Origin: an uncultured Microbacteriaceae bacterium
GTDB lineage: Bacteria; Actinomycetota; Actinomycetes; Actinomycetales; Microbacteriaceae
NCBI GenBank assembly: GCA_947487835.1
Contig: CANKXX010000007.1
Span: 217,076-281,075, forward strand
DNA: 64,000 bases
Direction of reading: 5' to 3'
Every line of letters begins with the position of its first letter. The stretch's first letter is position 1. The position numbers were made by a program, and so were the translations under genes. The notes beneath the pieces were generated by a model. The model searched no databases. It was not told where the DNA came from and worked only from the letters and a program-made list of their open reading frames with translations. This document shows positions 26,095-36,511 of this stretch, piece by piece.

Positions 26095-26403
26095 GTGGTA
26101 CTAGTTCGTCAGGAAATTGGCGATGTTCTCCGGGACTTCCGCCTGCAGAAGGGACGCACGCTCCGCCAGGTCGCAAGCAAGGCGAGCGTTGCACTCGGTT
26201 ACCTCAGCGAGGTGGAGCGCGGCCAGAAAGAGGCCTCGTCGGAGATCCTCGCCTCGGTCGCCGATGCTCTCGACACCCCGATCTCCGTGATCATGCGCGA
26301 GGTCGGAGATCGACTTGCAGTGATCGAGGGTCTCAACCCCATCCCGGACACCATCCCGGATGAGTTCGTCGCAGACCTGGATGCAGATCTCGTCACCCGG
26401 TGA
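26095..26403 (+). CDS. clgR: XRE-family regulator, ClgR-like
   Basis: 102 residues. The HTH (LRQVASKASVALGYLSEVERGQKEAS, about residues 23-48) and the position between pgsA/pncC and recA match ClgR, the activator of Clp protease and stress genes in actinobacteria. The GTG at 26095 is fixed by AAGGAGG (26083-26089). The C terminus after the HTH is short (PIPDTIPDEFVADLDADLVTR). ClgR is itself often a Clp substrate; the Val-Thr-Arg end gives no clear degron. Nested inverted repeats upstream suggest its own regulation. Confidence 0.82.
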   Translation: MVLVRQEIGDVLRDFRLQKGRTLRQVASKASVALGYLSEVERGQKEASSEILASVADALDTPISVIMREVGDRLAVIEGLNPIPDTIPDEFVADLDADLVTR

Positions 26404-26416
26404 CGGATAACCGCCG

Positions 26417-26440
26417 AACGCCCCGCTGATGCGGGGCGTT
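26417..26440 (+). terminator. Intrinsic terminator after the clgR-like gene
   Basis: 10-bp perfect stem AACGCCCCGC / GCGGGGCGTT with a TGAT loop, followed by TCGTCGTT. Confidence 0.8.
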
Positions 26441-26476
26441 TCGTCGTTAAGCGCATCCCCGGGCTACCGTGGACGG

Positions 26477-26701
26477 ATGCGATTGAGCGAGTTCCGGCGG
26501 GCCGTGGCCGACGAGTTCGGCCAGGGGTACGGGCAGGTGCTGCTGCACGACCTCGTCCTCGCCGAGCTCGGCGGGCGCACGCCCGAGGCGGCCCTCGCGG
26601 CCGGCGTGCGGGCGAAGGACGTGTGGCTCGCGCTGTGCCGCGCCATGGACGTCCCGGAGTCGCGCCGGCACGGCGCCGGCCTGGCCGACCCCAAGAAGTA
26701 G
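26477..26701 (+). CDS. DUF3046 family protein
   Basis: 74-residue soluble protein (MRLSEFRRAVADEFG...). It matches the DUF3046 family found next to recA in actinobacteria; function unknown. The sequence includes LVLAELGGRTPEAALAAGV and KDVWLALCRAMDVP, suggesting a small helical fold. TACCGT (26465-26470) ends 6 nt before the ATG, so it is probably leaderless. Confidence 0.88.
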   Translation: MRLSEFRRAVADEFGQGYGQVLLHDLVLAELGGRTPEAALAAGVRAKDVWLALCRAMDVPESRRHGAGLADPKK

Positions 26702-26757
26702 GACGTCCGCGGCCGGGACCCGGACGCGAATCCGCCCGCGACACGCCCGCGGGCCTC

Positions 26758-26786
26758 TCGAATACACCTTCGAGGCTTGATACCCT
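26758..26786 (+). promoter_or_regulatory. Candidate recA promoter with LexA-box-like palindrome
   Basis: TCGAATACACCTTCGA (26758-26773) has CGAA-N6-TTCG spacing, as in actinobacterial SOS boxes (CGAAC-N4-GTTCG). It sits where the -35 would be for a TACCCT -10 at 26781-26786. The same half-site spacing recurs upstream of the LysM gene. The leader to recA would be about 195 nt. Confidence 0.55.
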
Positions 26787-26987
26787 CGTACTCAGGTCCA
26801 ATCGAAGACGAGTTGTACACAGATGGCGCCCCGCCGGGAGGAATGTCGGTGGCTCTGCCTAGCGTGCTCTTCATCAGGCGTTGAGCCAGCAACAGCCTTG
26901 TCGAACGGTTCGGTCCCGCTACAGGCGGTCCGGATTTTGAGCGTCGACAGCCTATAGGCGCGACACGTTCCATCGAAGGAGAATCCC

Positions 26988-28069
<1,082 letters not shown>

Positions 28070-28073
<4 letters not shown>

Positions 28074-28927
28074 GCCGGATCGACGGACACGGAACGGATA
28101 GGTCACGGGACATGGTGCGTTTTCCTCCCGCCAGCGACCGGGAGGACGGCGGCCTCGCTCCCGTGACCTATCTCCGTGGCGCGAACCGCGGCGGTGCCGA
28201 CGACCCGGCGGCGCCGAACGGCGCGGCGGCCCAGTCCGGCTGGGCCCCGTCCGACCAGGACGGGTCCGAGCAGGCTGAGCCTGGGCAGGGTGGGCTTGGG
28301 CAGGACAGCTCCGATCAGGAGCGGCGGCGGAGCGAGGGTCTCGCGCGCATCACCGCCCATGTCGCGACCGACGATCGGACGGGCGACCGGAAGGCCGGCG
28401 CGCCCGCGGCCCACTCGGAGCCCGAGGCCGAGGCTGAGGCTCCGCTGCAGGACATCGAGACGGTGTCCATGCGCGCCCTCACCCGCCGCGGCATGTCACG
28501 GTGGGAGCTCGGTGATCTCCTCGCCCGGCGTGAGTACGACATCGAGGCCATCGAGGCCGAGCTCGACCGGCTGCAGCGCGTCGACCTGCTCGATGACGCG
28601 GCGCTGGCCGAGACCGTCGTACGCACCAAGCACGAGCGCAAGGGCCTGGGTCGCAACGCCCTCGCCCGTGAGTTGGCTCAGCGGCACATCGACCCCGCCG
28701 TGATCGACGAGGCGGTCTCCGCCATCGACGACGAGGACGAGCAGGCGATGGCCACCGAGATGGCCGTCAAGCGCGCCCGCCAGTTCTCGTCGCTCGACGC
28801 GGCCACCGCCGAGCGGCGGCTCACCGGATACCTGATGCGGCGCGGGTACTCCTCGTCGATCGTGCGCGAGGCCACCCGGGTCGCGCTCGCCGGTCACGGC
28901 CGGGGCTCGGGAGTGCGCTTCCGCTGA
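28070..28927 (+). CDS. recX: RecA regulator RecX with long N-terminal extension
   Basis: 285 residues. The conserved RecX three-helix repeats occupy about 125-275 ([57 protein letters not shown]). RecX inhibits RecA filaments. Residues 1-120 are Gly/Asp/Gln/Ala-rich and probably disordered; an ATG at 28112 is an alternative start that trims 14 residues. The GTG overlap with the recA stop suggests coupled translation. Confidence 0.88.
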
Positions 28928-29006
28928 TCCCGCGGCCTGATCTCGTGGCTTGGCCTCGGGCACAGCGGCCGACACCGCCGGAACGCCGACCTAAACTAGA
29001 CGCACC

Positions 29007-30608
29007 ATGAGCCAGACCGCCTCCCTGACGCCGCCGACGCCCATCCTCGCGTCGCCGGCCGCCCTCGACGCCGCAGGGCGTCCGCGCACCTACGAGGTGC
29101 GCACCTACGGCTGCCAGATGAACGTGCACGACTCGGAGCGTCTGAGCGGCTCGCTCGAGGCCGCCGGGTACGTGCCGGCCGACGGCGCCGAGGCCGACAT
29201 CGTCGTCATCAACACCTGCGCGGTCCGCGAGAACGCCGACAACAAGCTGTACGGCAACCTCGGTCACCTCGCCGCCGTGAAGAAGCGCCACGAGGGGATG
29301 CAGATCGCGGTCGGCGGCTGCCTGGCGCAGAAGGACAAGAACGTCATCCTCGAGCGCGCGCCGTGGGTCGACGTCGTGTTCGGCACGCACAACGTGGGCT
29401 CGCTCCCGCGCCTGCTCGAACGTGCCCGGCACAACGCCGAGGCCGAGATCGAGATCCTCGAGTCGCTCGAGACCTTCCCCTCGACCCTGCCGACGAAGCG
29501 CGACTCCGTGCACAGCGGCTGGGTCTCCATCTCCGTCGGCTGCAACAACACCTGCACCTTCTGCATCGTCCCGGCCCTCCGCGGCAAGGAGAAGGACCGC
29601 CGACCGGGCGACGTGCTCGCCGAGATCCAGGCGCTCGTCGACGACGGCGCGATCGAGGTGACGCTGCTCGGGCAGAACGTCAACTCCTACGGAGTCGAGT
29701 TCGGCGACCGGCAGGCGTTCAGCAAGCTGCTGCGCGCGGCCGGCCGCATCGAGGGTCTCGAGCGCGTGCGGTTCACCAGCCCCCACCCCGCGGCGTTCAC
29801 CGACGACGTGATCGACGCCATGGCGGAGACGCCGAACGTGATGCCGCAGCTGCACATGCCGCTGCAGTCCGGTTCCGATCGTGTGCTGAAGGCCATGCGC
29901 CGGTCCTACCGTTCGGCCAAGTTCCTCGGGATCCTGGACCGCGTGCGCGAGAAGATCCCGAACGCCGCCATCAGCACGGACATCATCGTGGGCTTCCCCG
30001 GCGAGACCGAGGAGGACTTCGAGGACACGCTGCGCGTCGTCGAGCTGGCCCGGTTCGCCTCGGCCTTCACCTTCCAGTACTCGATCCGGCCCGGCACCCC
30101 TGCCGCGACCATGCCCGACCAGATCCCGAAGGCCGTCGTGCAGGAGCGCTACGAGCGCCTCGTCGCCCTCCAGGACCGCATCTCCGCGGAGGAGAACGCG
30201 AAGCTCGTCGGCACGAGCGTGAACCTGCTCGTCACGACGGAGGGGCGCAAAGACGCCGAGCGGCACCGCCTGAGCGGCCGCGCGGAGGACTCCCGGCTCG
30301 TGCACTTCGACGTGCCCGCGGGCTCGCCGGAGCCCCGCCCCGGTGACGTCGTGACCGTGACCGTCAGCCAGGCGGCTCCGTTCCACCTGATCGCCGACTC
30401 GTCGAACGGGGCGCCACTGACGGTGCGCCGCACCCGGGCGGGCGACGCCTGGGACCGCGCCCAGGCGGAGTCGTGCGCCGTGCCGGCACACGGCGGCGGG
30501 GCGTCCGACGCCGGGCCGTCCGTGAACCTCGGCCTGCCCACCCTGCGCGTCGGAGCGCGGCCCGTCATCACGGTGCCGATCTACGACTCCGCCGACGGCC
30601 GGCGCTGA
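29007..30608 (+). CDS. miaB: tRNA-2-methylthio-N6-dimethylallyladenosine synthase
   Basis: Radical-SAM methylthiotransferase acting on tRNA A37. 533 residues. The auxiliary cluster cysteines are Cys36, Cys71 and Cys105, and the radical-SAM motif CNNTCTFC supplies Cys179, Cys183 and Cys186. A TRAM domain ([16 protein letters not shown]) follows. A C-terminal extension of about 70 residues is not part of the core. TAAACT (28992-28997) ends 9 nt before the ATG. It is followed 16 nt later by miaA, whose product makes its substrate. Confidence 0.96.
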   Translation: MSQTASLTPPTPILASPAALDAAGRPRTYEVRTYGCQMNVHDSERLSGSLEAAGYVPADGAEADIVVINTCAVRENADNKLYGNLGHLAAVKKRHEGMQIAVGGCLAQKDKNVILERAPWVDVVFGTHNVGSLPRLLERARHNAEAEIEILESLETFPSTLPTKRDSVHSGWVSISVGCNNTCTFCIVPALRGKEKDRRPGDVLAEIQALVDDGAIEVTLLGQNVNSYGVEFGDRQAFSKLLRAAGRIEGLERVRFTSPHPAAFTDDVIDAMAETPNVMPQLHMPLQSGSDRVLKAMRRSYRSAKFLGILDRVREKIPNAAISTDIIVGFPGETEEDFEDTLRVVELARFASAFTFQYSIRPGTPAATMPDQIPKAVVQERYERLVALQDRISAEENAKLVGTSVNLLVTTEGRKDAERHRLSGRAEDSRLVHFDVPAGSPEPRPGDVVTVTVSQAAPFHLIADSSNGAPLTVRRTRAGDAWDRAQAESCAVPAHGGGASDAGPSVNLGLPTLRVGARPVITVPIYDSADGRR

Positions 30609-30624
30609 CGCCCGCGAGGCTCCC

Positions 30625-31593
30625 GTGACCCCGATCGTCGCCGTGGTCGGGGCCACCGGCACGGGCAAGAGCGCCCTGTCGCTCGACGTCGCCGAGCGGC
30701 TCCGCGACCGGGGGATCGCGGCGGAGGTGGTCAACGCCGACGCCATGCAGCTCTACCGGGGCATGGACATCGGCACCGCGAAGCTGCCCGCCGAGGAGCG
30801 CAGGGGCGTCCCGCACCACCTGCTCGGCGTCCTCGACGTCACGGACGACGCCGCCGTGGCCCGGTACCAGGGGGAGGCCCGGGCGGTCATCGCCGGCATC
30901 CAGGACCGCGGTGCCGTCCCCCTCCTCGTCGGCGGGTCCGGGCTCTACGTGTCCTCGGTGCTGTTCGACTTCGACTTCCCCGGCACCGACCCGGAAATAC
31001 GCCGAGCGCTCGAGGAGCGGCTCGAGCGCGAGGGACCGGGGATGCTGCACCGGCACCTCCGCGAGATCGACCCCGCGGCGGCCACGGCGATCGGCCCGTC
31101 CAACGGCAGGCGCCTCGTGCGGGCCCTGGAGGTCATCGAGCTCACGGGCCGCCCGCACAGTGCCTCGCTGCCGGAGCAGCCCGTGCGCTGGCGCGAGAGC
31201 GTGATCCTCGGCCTCGGCATGCCGCGGGACGAGCTGGTGCCCCGCCTCGATGCCCGGGTGAGCCGGATGTGGGAGGACGGGATCGTGGAGGAGGTACGCG
31301 CCCTGCTGCCCCTCGGACTCGAACGCGGCGTCACCGCGAGCCGGGCGATCGGCTACGCCCAGGCCATCGGGCAGCTGCGCGGGGAACTCACGCAGGAGGA
31401 GGCGGTGGCGCAGACCGCCCTGCTCACCCGGAAGTACGCGAGACGCCAGGTCAGCTGGTTCCGCCGGTACTCGGACGCGGTACCCCTCGACGCCCGGGAC
31501 CCGAAGCGCGTCGACGAGGCCATGGCCGCCGTCGACGGCGCCCTCGCCGCAGCGGACGGCGGCGGCCGATCGGGCCCCGCCGCCGACAACTAG
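30625..31593 (+). CDS. miaA: tRNA dimethylallyltransferase
   Basis: Adds the dimethylallyl group to A37 of tRNAs reading UNN codons. 322 residues. The P-loop GATGTGKS is at 9-16, [15 protein letters not shown] near 39-53, and RQVSWFRR near the C terminus. The GTG start lies 16 nt after miaB. The dapF -10 box appears to overlap its stop codon. Confidence 0.95.
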   Translation: MTPIVAVVGATGTGKSALSLDVAERLRDRGIAAEVVNADAMQLYRGMDIGTAKLPAEERRGVPHHLLGVLDVTDDAAVARYQGEARAVIAGIQDRGAVPLLVGGSGLYVSSVLFDFDFPGTDPEIRRALEERLEREGPGMLHRHLREIDPAAATAIGPSNGRRLVRALEVIELTGRPHSASLPEQPVRWRESVILGLGMPRDELVPRLDARVSRMWEDGIVEEVRALLPLGLERGVTASRAIGYAQAIGQLRGELTQEEAVAQTALLTRKYARRQVSWFRRYSDAVPLDARDPKRVDEAMAAVDGALAAADGGGRSGPAADN

Positions 31594-31602
31594 CATGGTC
31601 GG

Positions 31603-32484
31603 ATGGCCATCGATCTCCAGTTCACCAAGGGACAGGGCACGGGCAACGACTTCGTGCTCTTCGCCGACCCCGATGGCGACATCGACCTGATCGCCAGCCA
31701 GATCGCGGCGATCTGCGACCGCAACTTCGGCGTCGGCGCGAACGGCACCATCCGCGCCGTGCGGTCGGCCCGGGTTCCGGAGGGCGCGGCCAGCCTGGCC
31801 GAGGACCCCGCGGCCGAGTGGTTCATGGACTACTTCAACGCCGACGGGTCGCCGGCGGAGATGTGCGGCAACGGCATCCGTGTGTACACCCGCTTCCTGC
31901 TGGAGAACGGGCTGATCGACCTCGCGCCCGGCGACACGGTCGCGATCGGCACCCGCGCGGGCGTGCGCGACGTGCAGCTCAGCGGGTCGGGATTCTCCGT
32001 CGACCTCGGCCGCTGGCGACTCGCGGGCGGCGAGCCGCTCGTGCGTGCCAAGAACCTGCAGGTCGCGCGCCCCGGCCTCGGCATCGATGTGGGCAACCCG
32101 CACGTGGTCGTGGCGCTGTCCAGCGAGGACGAGCTGGACGAGGCGGATCTGTCCTACGTGCCGCACGTCGAGCCCGAGGTGATCGGCGGCGTGAACGTGG
32201 AGTTCGTCGTGCCCGAGGACCCCCTGGTGCGCGACGGCGTCGGCCGCATCCGGATGCGCGTGCACGAGCGCGGAAGCGGCGAGACGCTGTCCTGCGGCAC
32301 GGGCGCCGCGGCGGCCGCCCTCGCGACCCGGCACTGGGCCGGCCAGGGTGCGCCGCACCAGTGGCGTGTGCAGGTGCCGGGCGGCGTCGTGGGCGTGCGG
32401 ATGTTCCCGGCCGAGGACGGCGAGCACGTCGCGCTCTCCGGGCCCGCGGAGCTCGTCTTCGACGGGGTGCTCGCCCTCCCGTAG
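31603..32484 (+). CDS. dapF: Diaminopimelate epimerase
   Basis: Interconverts LL- and meso-diaminopimelate, completing the DAP branch with dapA and dapB of this window. 293 residues. The catalytic cysteine pair is visible: Cys88 in EMCGNGIR and Cys231 in LSCGTGA. TAGCAT (31591-31596, spanning the miaA stop) ends 6 nt before the ATG, giving a leaderless mRNA inside the miaB-miaA-dapF array. Two family R repeats follow the stop. Confidence 0.95.
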   Translation: MAIDLQFTKGQGTGNDFVLFADPDGDIDLIASQIAAICDRNFGVGANGTIRAVRSARVPEGAASLAEDPAAEWFMDYFNADGSPAEMCGNGIRVYTRFLLENGLIDLAPGDTVAIGTRAGVRDVQLSGSGFSVDLGRWRLAGGEPLVRAKNLQVARPGLGIDVGNPHVVVALSSEDELDEADLSYVPHVEPEVIGGVNVEFVVPEDPLVRDGVGRIRMRVHERGSGETLSCGTGAAAAALATRHWAGQGAPHQWRVQVPGGVVGVRMFPAEDGEHVALSGPAELVFDGVLALP

Positions 32485-32507
32485 CCCGTTCCCGTCACGG
32501 TCCATTA

Positions 32508-32577
32508 CGGTCCCTGAGCCCGCCGAAGGGCGGGGGCCCAGCCGTTTCACGGTCCCTGAGCTTGTCGAAGGGACGGG
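32508..32577. repeat. Dispersed REP-like repeats (family R), cluster 3
   Basis: Two same-orientation copies between the convergent dapF and methyltransferase genes: 32508-32534 (diverged, GCCCGCCGAAGGGCGGG) and 32549-32577 (standard GTCCC/GGGAC form). Confidence 0.85.
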
Positions 32578-32587
32578 CCTCAATTCG

Positions 32588-33226
32588 CTACTGAACCGCC
32601 GCGGCGGCCTCGGCGCTTCCGATGCGCCGGGCCCGCAGCACGCGGTACCCCTTGCTCGATGTCGCGCGCTGCACGGAGATCCGGTCGCCCAGAGTCGCCT
32701 GCATCCACGCCTGCAGCGAGTCGGAGCCGAGGTTCCGCTGCACGACGAGCCAGGCGTCCGAGCCGGGCGCGAGCCGGGGCAGCCAGTGCTCGAGCATGCC
32801 GTGCAGCTCGTTCTTGCCGACGCGGATGGGCGGGTTGCTCCAGATGGTGGAGAAGCGCACGTCGTCGGGAACATCCGAGGGCAGCACGGCGTTGACGTTG
32901 GTGAGTCCCAAGCGCTCGGCGTTGAGCCGGACGAGCTGAAGCGCCCGTTCGTTCACGTCGACCGCCCACACGGTCGCGTCCGGTGACTCGAGCGCGAGCG
33001 TGAGGCTGATGGGGCCCCATCCACAACCGAGATCGAGCAGATGACCGGCCGCCGGAGGCGCGGGCGTGGAACTCAGGAGCACCTGGGTTCCGAGATCGAC
33101 GCGGTCGGGGGAGAACACCCCGTTCGCCGTCGTCAGCTCGTAGGACCGACCACTCAGACGCGCAGAGAAGGTGCGCAGCCTCAGCTCGCTCTCCGGAGAC
33201 GAGGTGAAGTAGTGGTCGCCTGACAT
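32588..33226 (-). CDS. Class I SAM-dependent methyltransferase (RsmC/RlmG-like, MTS domain)
   Basis: 212 residues. SAM-binding motif I is LDLGCGWGPISL, motif II is VWAVDVNERALQL and motif IV is WSNPPIRVGK. NPP[I/F] with this layout is typical of small-subunit or large-subunit guanine-N2 rRNA methyltransferases; the exact nucleotide is not inferable. It is divergent from hflX with a 44-nt shared promoter region. Confidence 0.85.
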   Translation of the reverse strand: MSGDHYFTSSPESELRLRTFSARLSGRSYELTTANGVFSPDRVDLGTQVLLSSTPAPPAAGHLLDLGCGWGPISLTLALESPDATVWAVDVNERALQLVRLNAERLGLTNVNAVLPSDVPDDVRFSTIWSNPPIRVGKNELHGMLEHWLPRLAPGSDAWLVVQRNLGSDSLQAWMQATLGDRISVQRATSSKGYRVLRARRIGSAEAAAAVQ

Positions 33227-33270
33227 AGAGGGAAGATATCGAAATCCAAGAGACTAGGGTTAACCAACAC

Positions 33271-34818
33271 ATGACGAACCAGCACCAGGAACACGGAGAC
33301 GACGTCGTCGACCGCGTGCTCGCACACGCAGAGACCCGTTCGTCGGGATACGCACTGTTCGGCGCAGGCGCCGCCCAGGCGCTGCAGGCGGACGGGGACG
33401 CGCGCCCTGATGCGGCGGGCGCGGATGGTGAGCAGTTCGATCGCGAGGAGCGCCAGGCGCTCCGCCGCGTCGGTGGCCTCTCGACCGAGCTCCAGGACGT
33501 CACCGAGGTCGAGTACCGCCAGCTGCGGCTGGAGAACGTCGTGCTCATCGGCATCTACCCGCAGAACGGCCTGGAGGACGCGGAGAACTCGCTGCGCGAG
33601 CTCGCCGCCCTCGCCGAGACCGCGGGCGCCAAGGTGCTCGATGGGCTGCTGCAGAAGCGTGCGACGCCGGACCCCGGCACCTTCCTCGGCAGCGGCAAGG
33701 CCCACGAGCTGCGCGACGTCGTCGCCGCGCTCGGTGCCGACACCGTCATCGCCGACACCGAGCTCGCGCCCAGCCAGCGGCGCGCGCTCGAGGACGTGGT
33801 GAAGGTCAAGGTCATCGACCGCACCGCCGTGATCCTCGACATCTTCAGCCAGCACGCCAAGAGCCGAGAGGGCAAGGCTCAGGTCGAGCTCGCTCAGCTG
33901 CAGTACCTGCTCCCGCGTCTGCGCGGCTGGGGCGAGTCGATGTCCCGCCAGGCCGGTGGCCAGGTGGGCGGCGCGGGCGCCGGTATGGGCTCCCGCGGAC
34001 CCGGTGAGACGAAGATCGAGCTCGACCGCAGGCGCATCCACACCCGCATGGCGCGGCTGCGCAAGCAGATCAAGGGCATGGAGCCCGCGCGCAAGGCGAA
34101 GCGGGCGAACCGCAACCGCAACGCGGTGCCGTCCGTCGCCATCGCCGGCTACACCAACGCCGGCAAGTCGTCGCTGCTCAACCGCATCACGCGCGCCGGC
34201 GTGCTCGTGGAGAACGCCCTGTTCGCCACGCTCGACGCGACCGTTCGCAAGTCCGAGACGCCGGACGGCCAGCTGTACACGCTGACCGACACGGTCGGCT
34301 TCGTGCGGAACCTCCCGCACCAGCTCGTCGAAGCCTTCCGGTCGACGCTGGAGGAGGTCGCGGACGCCGACGTCATCGTGCACGTGGTAGACGCGTCGCA
34401 CCCGGACCCGGGAAGCCAGATCGCCACCGTGCACGACGTGATCGGCGAGGTCGACGCCCGGGACGTGCCCGAGCTGATCGTGTTCAACAAGAGCGACCTC
34501 GTGTCCGAGGACGACCTCATGGCGCTGCGCGGCCTCGTGCCGAACGCGGTGTTCGTGTCGGCGCGGACCGGAGCCGGCATCGACGAACTGCGCGAGCGCA
34601 TCTCGGCCCTGCTGCCCCGCCCGTCGGTCGAGGTCAACGCCCTCATCCCGTTCGATCGCGGCGACCTCGTCACCCTGGTGCACGACCGTCAGCGCGTGCT
34701 GTCCGTCGACTACGAGGAGGGCGGCACCCGCCTGCACGCCCTCGTGTCGCCCGAGTTCGCCGCCCAGCTGGCGGAGTTCGCCGTGGACGCCCCGGCGCCC
34801 GCGGTGCTCGCCGACTGA
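33271..34818 (+). CDS. hflX: Ribosome-associated GTPase HflX
   Basis: Ribosome-splitting GTPase linked to stress and antibiotic tolerance. 515 residues: an N-terminal HflX domain, the family signature RGPGETKIELDRRR (242-255), a coiled linker, the G1 motif GYTNAGKS (293-300), G3 DTVGFVRNLP, and G4 NKSD. The first 65 residues are variable. TAGGGT (33255-33260) ends 10 nt before the ATG. It is convergent with lexA across a strong shared terminator. Confidence 0.95.
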   Translation: MTNQHQEHGDDVVDRVLAHAETRSSGYALFGAGAAQALQADGDARPDAAGADGEQFDREERQALRRVGGLSTELQDVTEVEYRQLRLENVVLIGIYPQNGLEDAENSLRELAALAETAGAKVLDGLLQKRATPDPGTFLGSGKAHELRDVVAALGADTVIADTELAPSQRRALEDVVKVKVIDRTAVILDIFSQHAKSREGKAQVELAQLQYLLPRLRGWGESMSRQAGGQVGGAGAGMGSRGPGETKIELDRRRIHTRMARLRKQIKGMEPARKAKRANRNRNAVPSVAIAGYTNAGKSSLLNRITRAGVLVENALFATLDATVRKSETPDGQLYTLTDTVGFVRNLPHQLVEAFRSTLEEVADADVIVHVVDASHPDPGSQIATVHDVIGEVDARDVPELIVFNKSDLVSEDDLMALRGLVPNAVFVSARTGAGIDELRERISALLPRPSVEVNALIPFDRGDLVTLVHDRQRVLSVDYEEGGTRLHALVSPEFAAQLAEFAVDAPAPAVLAD

Positions 34819-34833
34819 CACCCAGCGCACACA

Positions 34834-34873
34834 CGACAGCGCCGCCCGACCTGATGGTCGGGCGGCGCTGTCG
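34834..34873. terminator. Bidirectional terminator between hflX and lexA
   Basis: Perfect 18-bp stem (arm begins CGACAGCGCCGCC) with a TGAT loop, between the 3' ends of the convergent hflX and lexA genes. Confidence 0.9.
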
Positions 34874-34909
34874 TCGTTCGCGGGGAGCCGCGGGGGAATC
34901 CGCTGCCGG

Positions 34910-35590
34910 CTAGACGGACCGCATGACGGCCACGACCTTGCCGAGCACGTCGGCGAAGTCACCCAGGATGGGCTCGAAGCTCGAGTTGCGGGGAAGCAGC
35001 CAGGTGTGGCCGTCGCGCTGACGGAAGACCTTGACCGTCGCCTCGCTGTCCAGCATGGCGGCCACGATGTCGCCGTTCTCCGCGGTGTTCTGACGGCGCA
35101 CGACGACCCAGTCGCCGTCGCAGATCGCGGCGTCGATCATCGAGTCGCCCGAGACGCGCAGGATGAAGAGCTCACCCTTGCCCACCAGCTGGCGGGGGAG
35201 CGGGAAGACCTCCTCGATCTGCTGGTCCGCCGTGATCGGCACGCCGGCCGCGATCCTGCCGACCAGGGGCACCATGGCCACGTCGCCCACGGGCGTCACG
35301 TTGTCGAGATCCGCGTCGGCGGGGTTCGCGGGCAGCTCGATGAGGATCTCGAGCGCGCGGGGCCGGTTGGGGTCGCGGCGGAGGTAGCCGCTCAGCTCCA
35401 GCTGGTTCAGCTGGTGCGTCACGCTCGAGAGCGAGGCGAGCCCGACGGCGTCGCCGATCTCGCGCATGCTCGGCGGGTAACCCCGCGACGCCACGGACTT
35501 CGAGATGACCTCGAGGATCGCGACCTGCTTCTCGCTGAGGTTCTTGCGGCGCCTGGTGCCGCGGTCGCCCTGGGCTCGCTCCGTGCTCAC
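34910..35590 (-). CDS. lexA: SOS repressor LexA
   Basis: 226 residues from the GTG at 35590, chosen because AGGGGA lies 4 nt upstream; longer open frames upstream are promoter DNA. An N-terminal winged helix ([24 protein letters not shown], 42-65) is followed by the S24 latent protease. The self-cleavage site is Ala115-Gly116 in RIAAGVP, the catalytic Ser is Ser150 in SGDSM and the Lys is Lys187 in EATVKVF. It is divergent from the LysM gene, the arrangement known from mycobacteria and corynebacteria. Confidence 0.96.
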   Translation of the reverse strand: MSTERAQGDRGTRRRKNLSEKQVAILEVISKSVASRGYPPSMREIGDAVGLASLSSVTHQLNQLELSGYLRRDPNRPRALEILIELPANPADADLDNVTPVGDVAMVPLVGRIAAGVPITADQQIEEVFPLPRQLVGKGELFILRVSGDSMIDAAICDGDWVVVRRQNTAENGDIVAAMLDSEATVKVFRQRDGHTWLLPRNSSFEPILGDFADVLGKVVAVMRSV

Positions 35591-35657
35591 GTGATCCCCT
35601 GTCTCTCTGGCCGCTTCCGGCGGCAATGTCGGTGGCTCCTGATTGAGTGCCAACCAG

Positions 35658-35709
35658 ACACTCGAACCATATCGGCAGGGATTCAGGAAGCAAACATCCG
35701 TTCGAGTGT
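35658..35709 (-). promoter_or_regulatory. Candidate lexA promoter flanked by CGAAC/GTTCG half-sites
   Basis: On the minus strand, TTGCTT (35693-35688) and TATGGT (35671-35666) with a 16-nt spacer form a candidate promoter. It is enclosed by a perfect 10-bp inverted repeat, ACACTCGAAC (35658-35667) and GTTCGAGTGT (35700-35709). These arms contain SOS-box half-sites, but their spacing is much wider than a normal box. Confidence 0.45.
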
Positions 35710-35743
35710 TTCGCGAAATTGCTCCTGAAATTCCTGCCGGTAG

Positions 35744-35775
35744 TTGTAGCTTCGTTCGATCGAAGATATATTCGG
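35744..35775 (+). promoter_or_regulatory. LysM-gene promoter with LexA-box-like palindrome over the -10
   Basis: TTGTAG (35744-35749), a 17-nt spacer and TATATT (35767-35772) form a promoter toward the LysM gene. TCGAAGATATATTCGG (35760-35775) has the CGAA-N6-TTCG layout of actinobacterial LexA boxes and contains the -10, so LexA binding would block transcription directly. Confidence 0.62.
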
Positions 35776-35880
35776 AACAGATCTTCGCACCCGGCGCCCG
35801 GGCCTCCCGGCCGAGGACCGAGTGCCGGGTGCGGGATCGACCCGGGCAGCCCCCGGAACACCTCACAGAGAGGCACGACC

Positions 35881-36306
35881 ATGAGCGCAGTTCTCATCAC
35901 CGATGCATTCCCCACCTCTTTCGCGCCCCGACGCCACCTCGTGGCGGTCGAGTCGCTCGCCCCGGCCGCACCCGCACAGCCCCTCGCGTCGGCGCCCCGT
36001 ACGCGCCTGCGCCTCACCCGCCGCGGCCGCGCGGCGCTGACGACCCTCGCCGGCATCCCCATCGTCGCCGGTTCCCTGTTCCTCGCGCTCACCGGAGAGC
36101 CCGCGGTCGCGTCCGCCGAGATCTCGCGGGTTCCGCTGCAGTCCGTCACTGTCGAGAGCGGCGAGTCGCTCTGGGCCATCGCCCAGGCGGTCGCGCCGGC
36201 AGCCGACCCGCGCGACGTCATCGAGTCCATCGTGCGGCTCAACCAGCTCTCGTCCTACGACGTGGTGCCGGGTCAGGAACTGGCCATCCCGCGCGACCTG
36301 CGCTGA
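35881..36306 (+). CDS. LysM-domain membrane-anchored protein, probable SOS cell-division inhibitor
   Basis: 141 residues: a basic cytoplasmic N terminus (1-49), one TM segment (about 50-72), and an extracytoplasmic LysM domain (about 87-138, [19 protein letters not shown] to [10 protein letters not shown]). Gene position (divergent from lexA), size and a LexA-like box over the -10 match the DNA-damage-induced division inhibitors Rv2719c/ChiZ of mycobacteria and DivS of corynebacteria. The function here is inferred. The stop codon lies in the first unit of a 15-bp minisatellite. Confidence 0.82.
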   Translation: MSAVLITDAFPTSFAPRRHLVAVESLAPAAPAQPLASAPRTRLRLTRRGRAALTTLAGIPIVAGSLFLALTGEPAVASAEISRVPLQSVTVESGESLWAIAQAVAPAADPRDVIESIVRLNQLSSYDVVPGQELAIPRDLR

Positions 36307-36437
36307 TACCGGCAGAGCTGATACCGGCAGAGCTGACACGCACCGAGCTGATACAGACCGAACTGACACGGGCGGGACGGCCACGGGCGGGGCCGATACG
36401 GACCGGGCTGACACGTGCGGAGCTGACACGGGTGGCT
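36303..36437. repeat. 15-bp minisatellite, about nine units, at the 3' end of the LysM gene
   Basis: Unit close to CTGATACCGGCAGAG / CTGACACGGGCGGAG. Units start at 36303, 36318, 36333, 36348, 36363, 36378, 36393, 36408 and 36423. The first two are identical and later ones diverge; more degenerate units run to about 36475. The array begins in the last codon of the LysM gene and ends about 60 nt before the hisC promoter. Confidence 0.88.
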
Positions 36438-36511
36438 GGCACGGGCGGAGCGGAGCGGATACGGGTGCAGCAGGAACGGGCGTGGCATTCGTCCCGTCCT
36501 ACACTCGATCA

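Noticed and set aside
26893..26906. CGAAC-G-GTTCG near the recA start as a second LexA box
   Set aside because: The half-sites are only 1 nt apart instead of 4, so it does not fit an SOS box.
35863..36429. Minus-strand open frame with Ser-Val-Ser-Ala repeats over the LysM gene and minisatellite
   Set aside because: The repeats are a by-product of the 15-bp DNA unit, and it lies antisense to a gene with recognisable domains and promoter.
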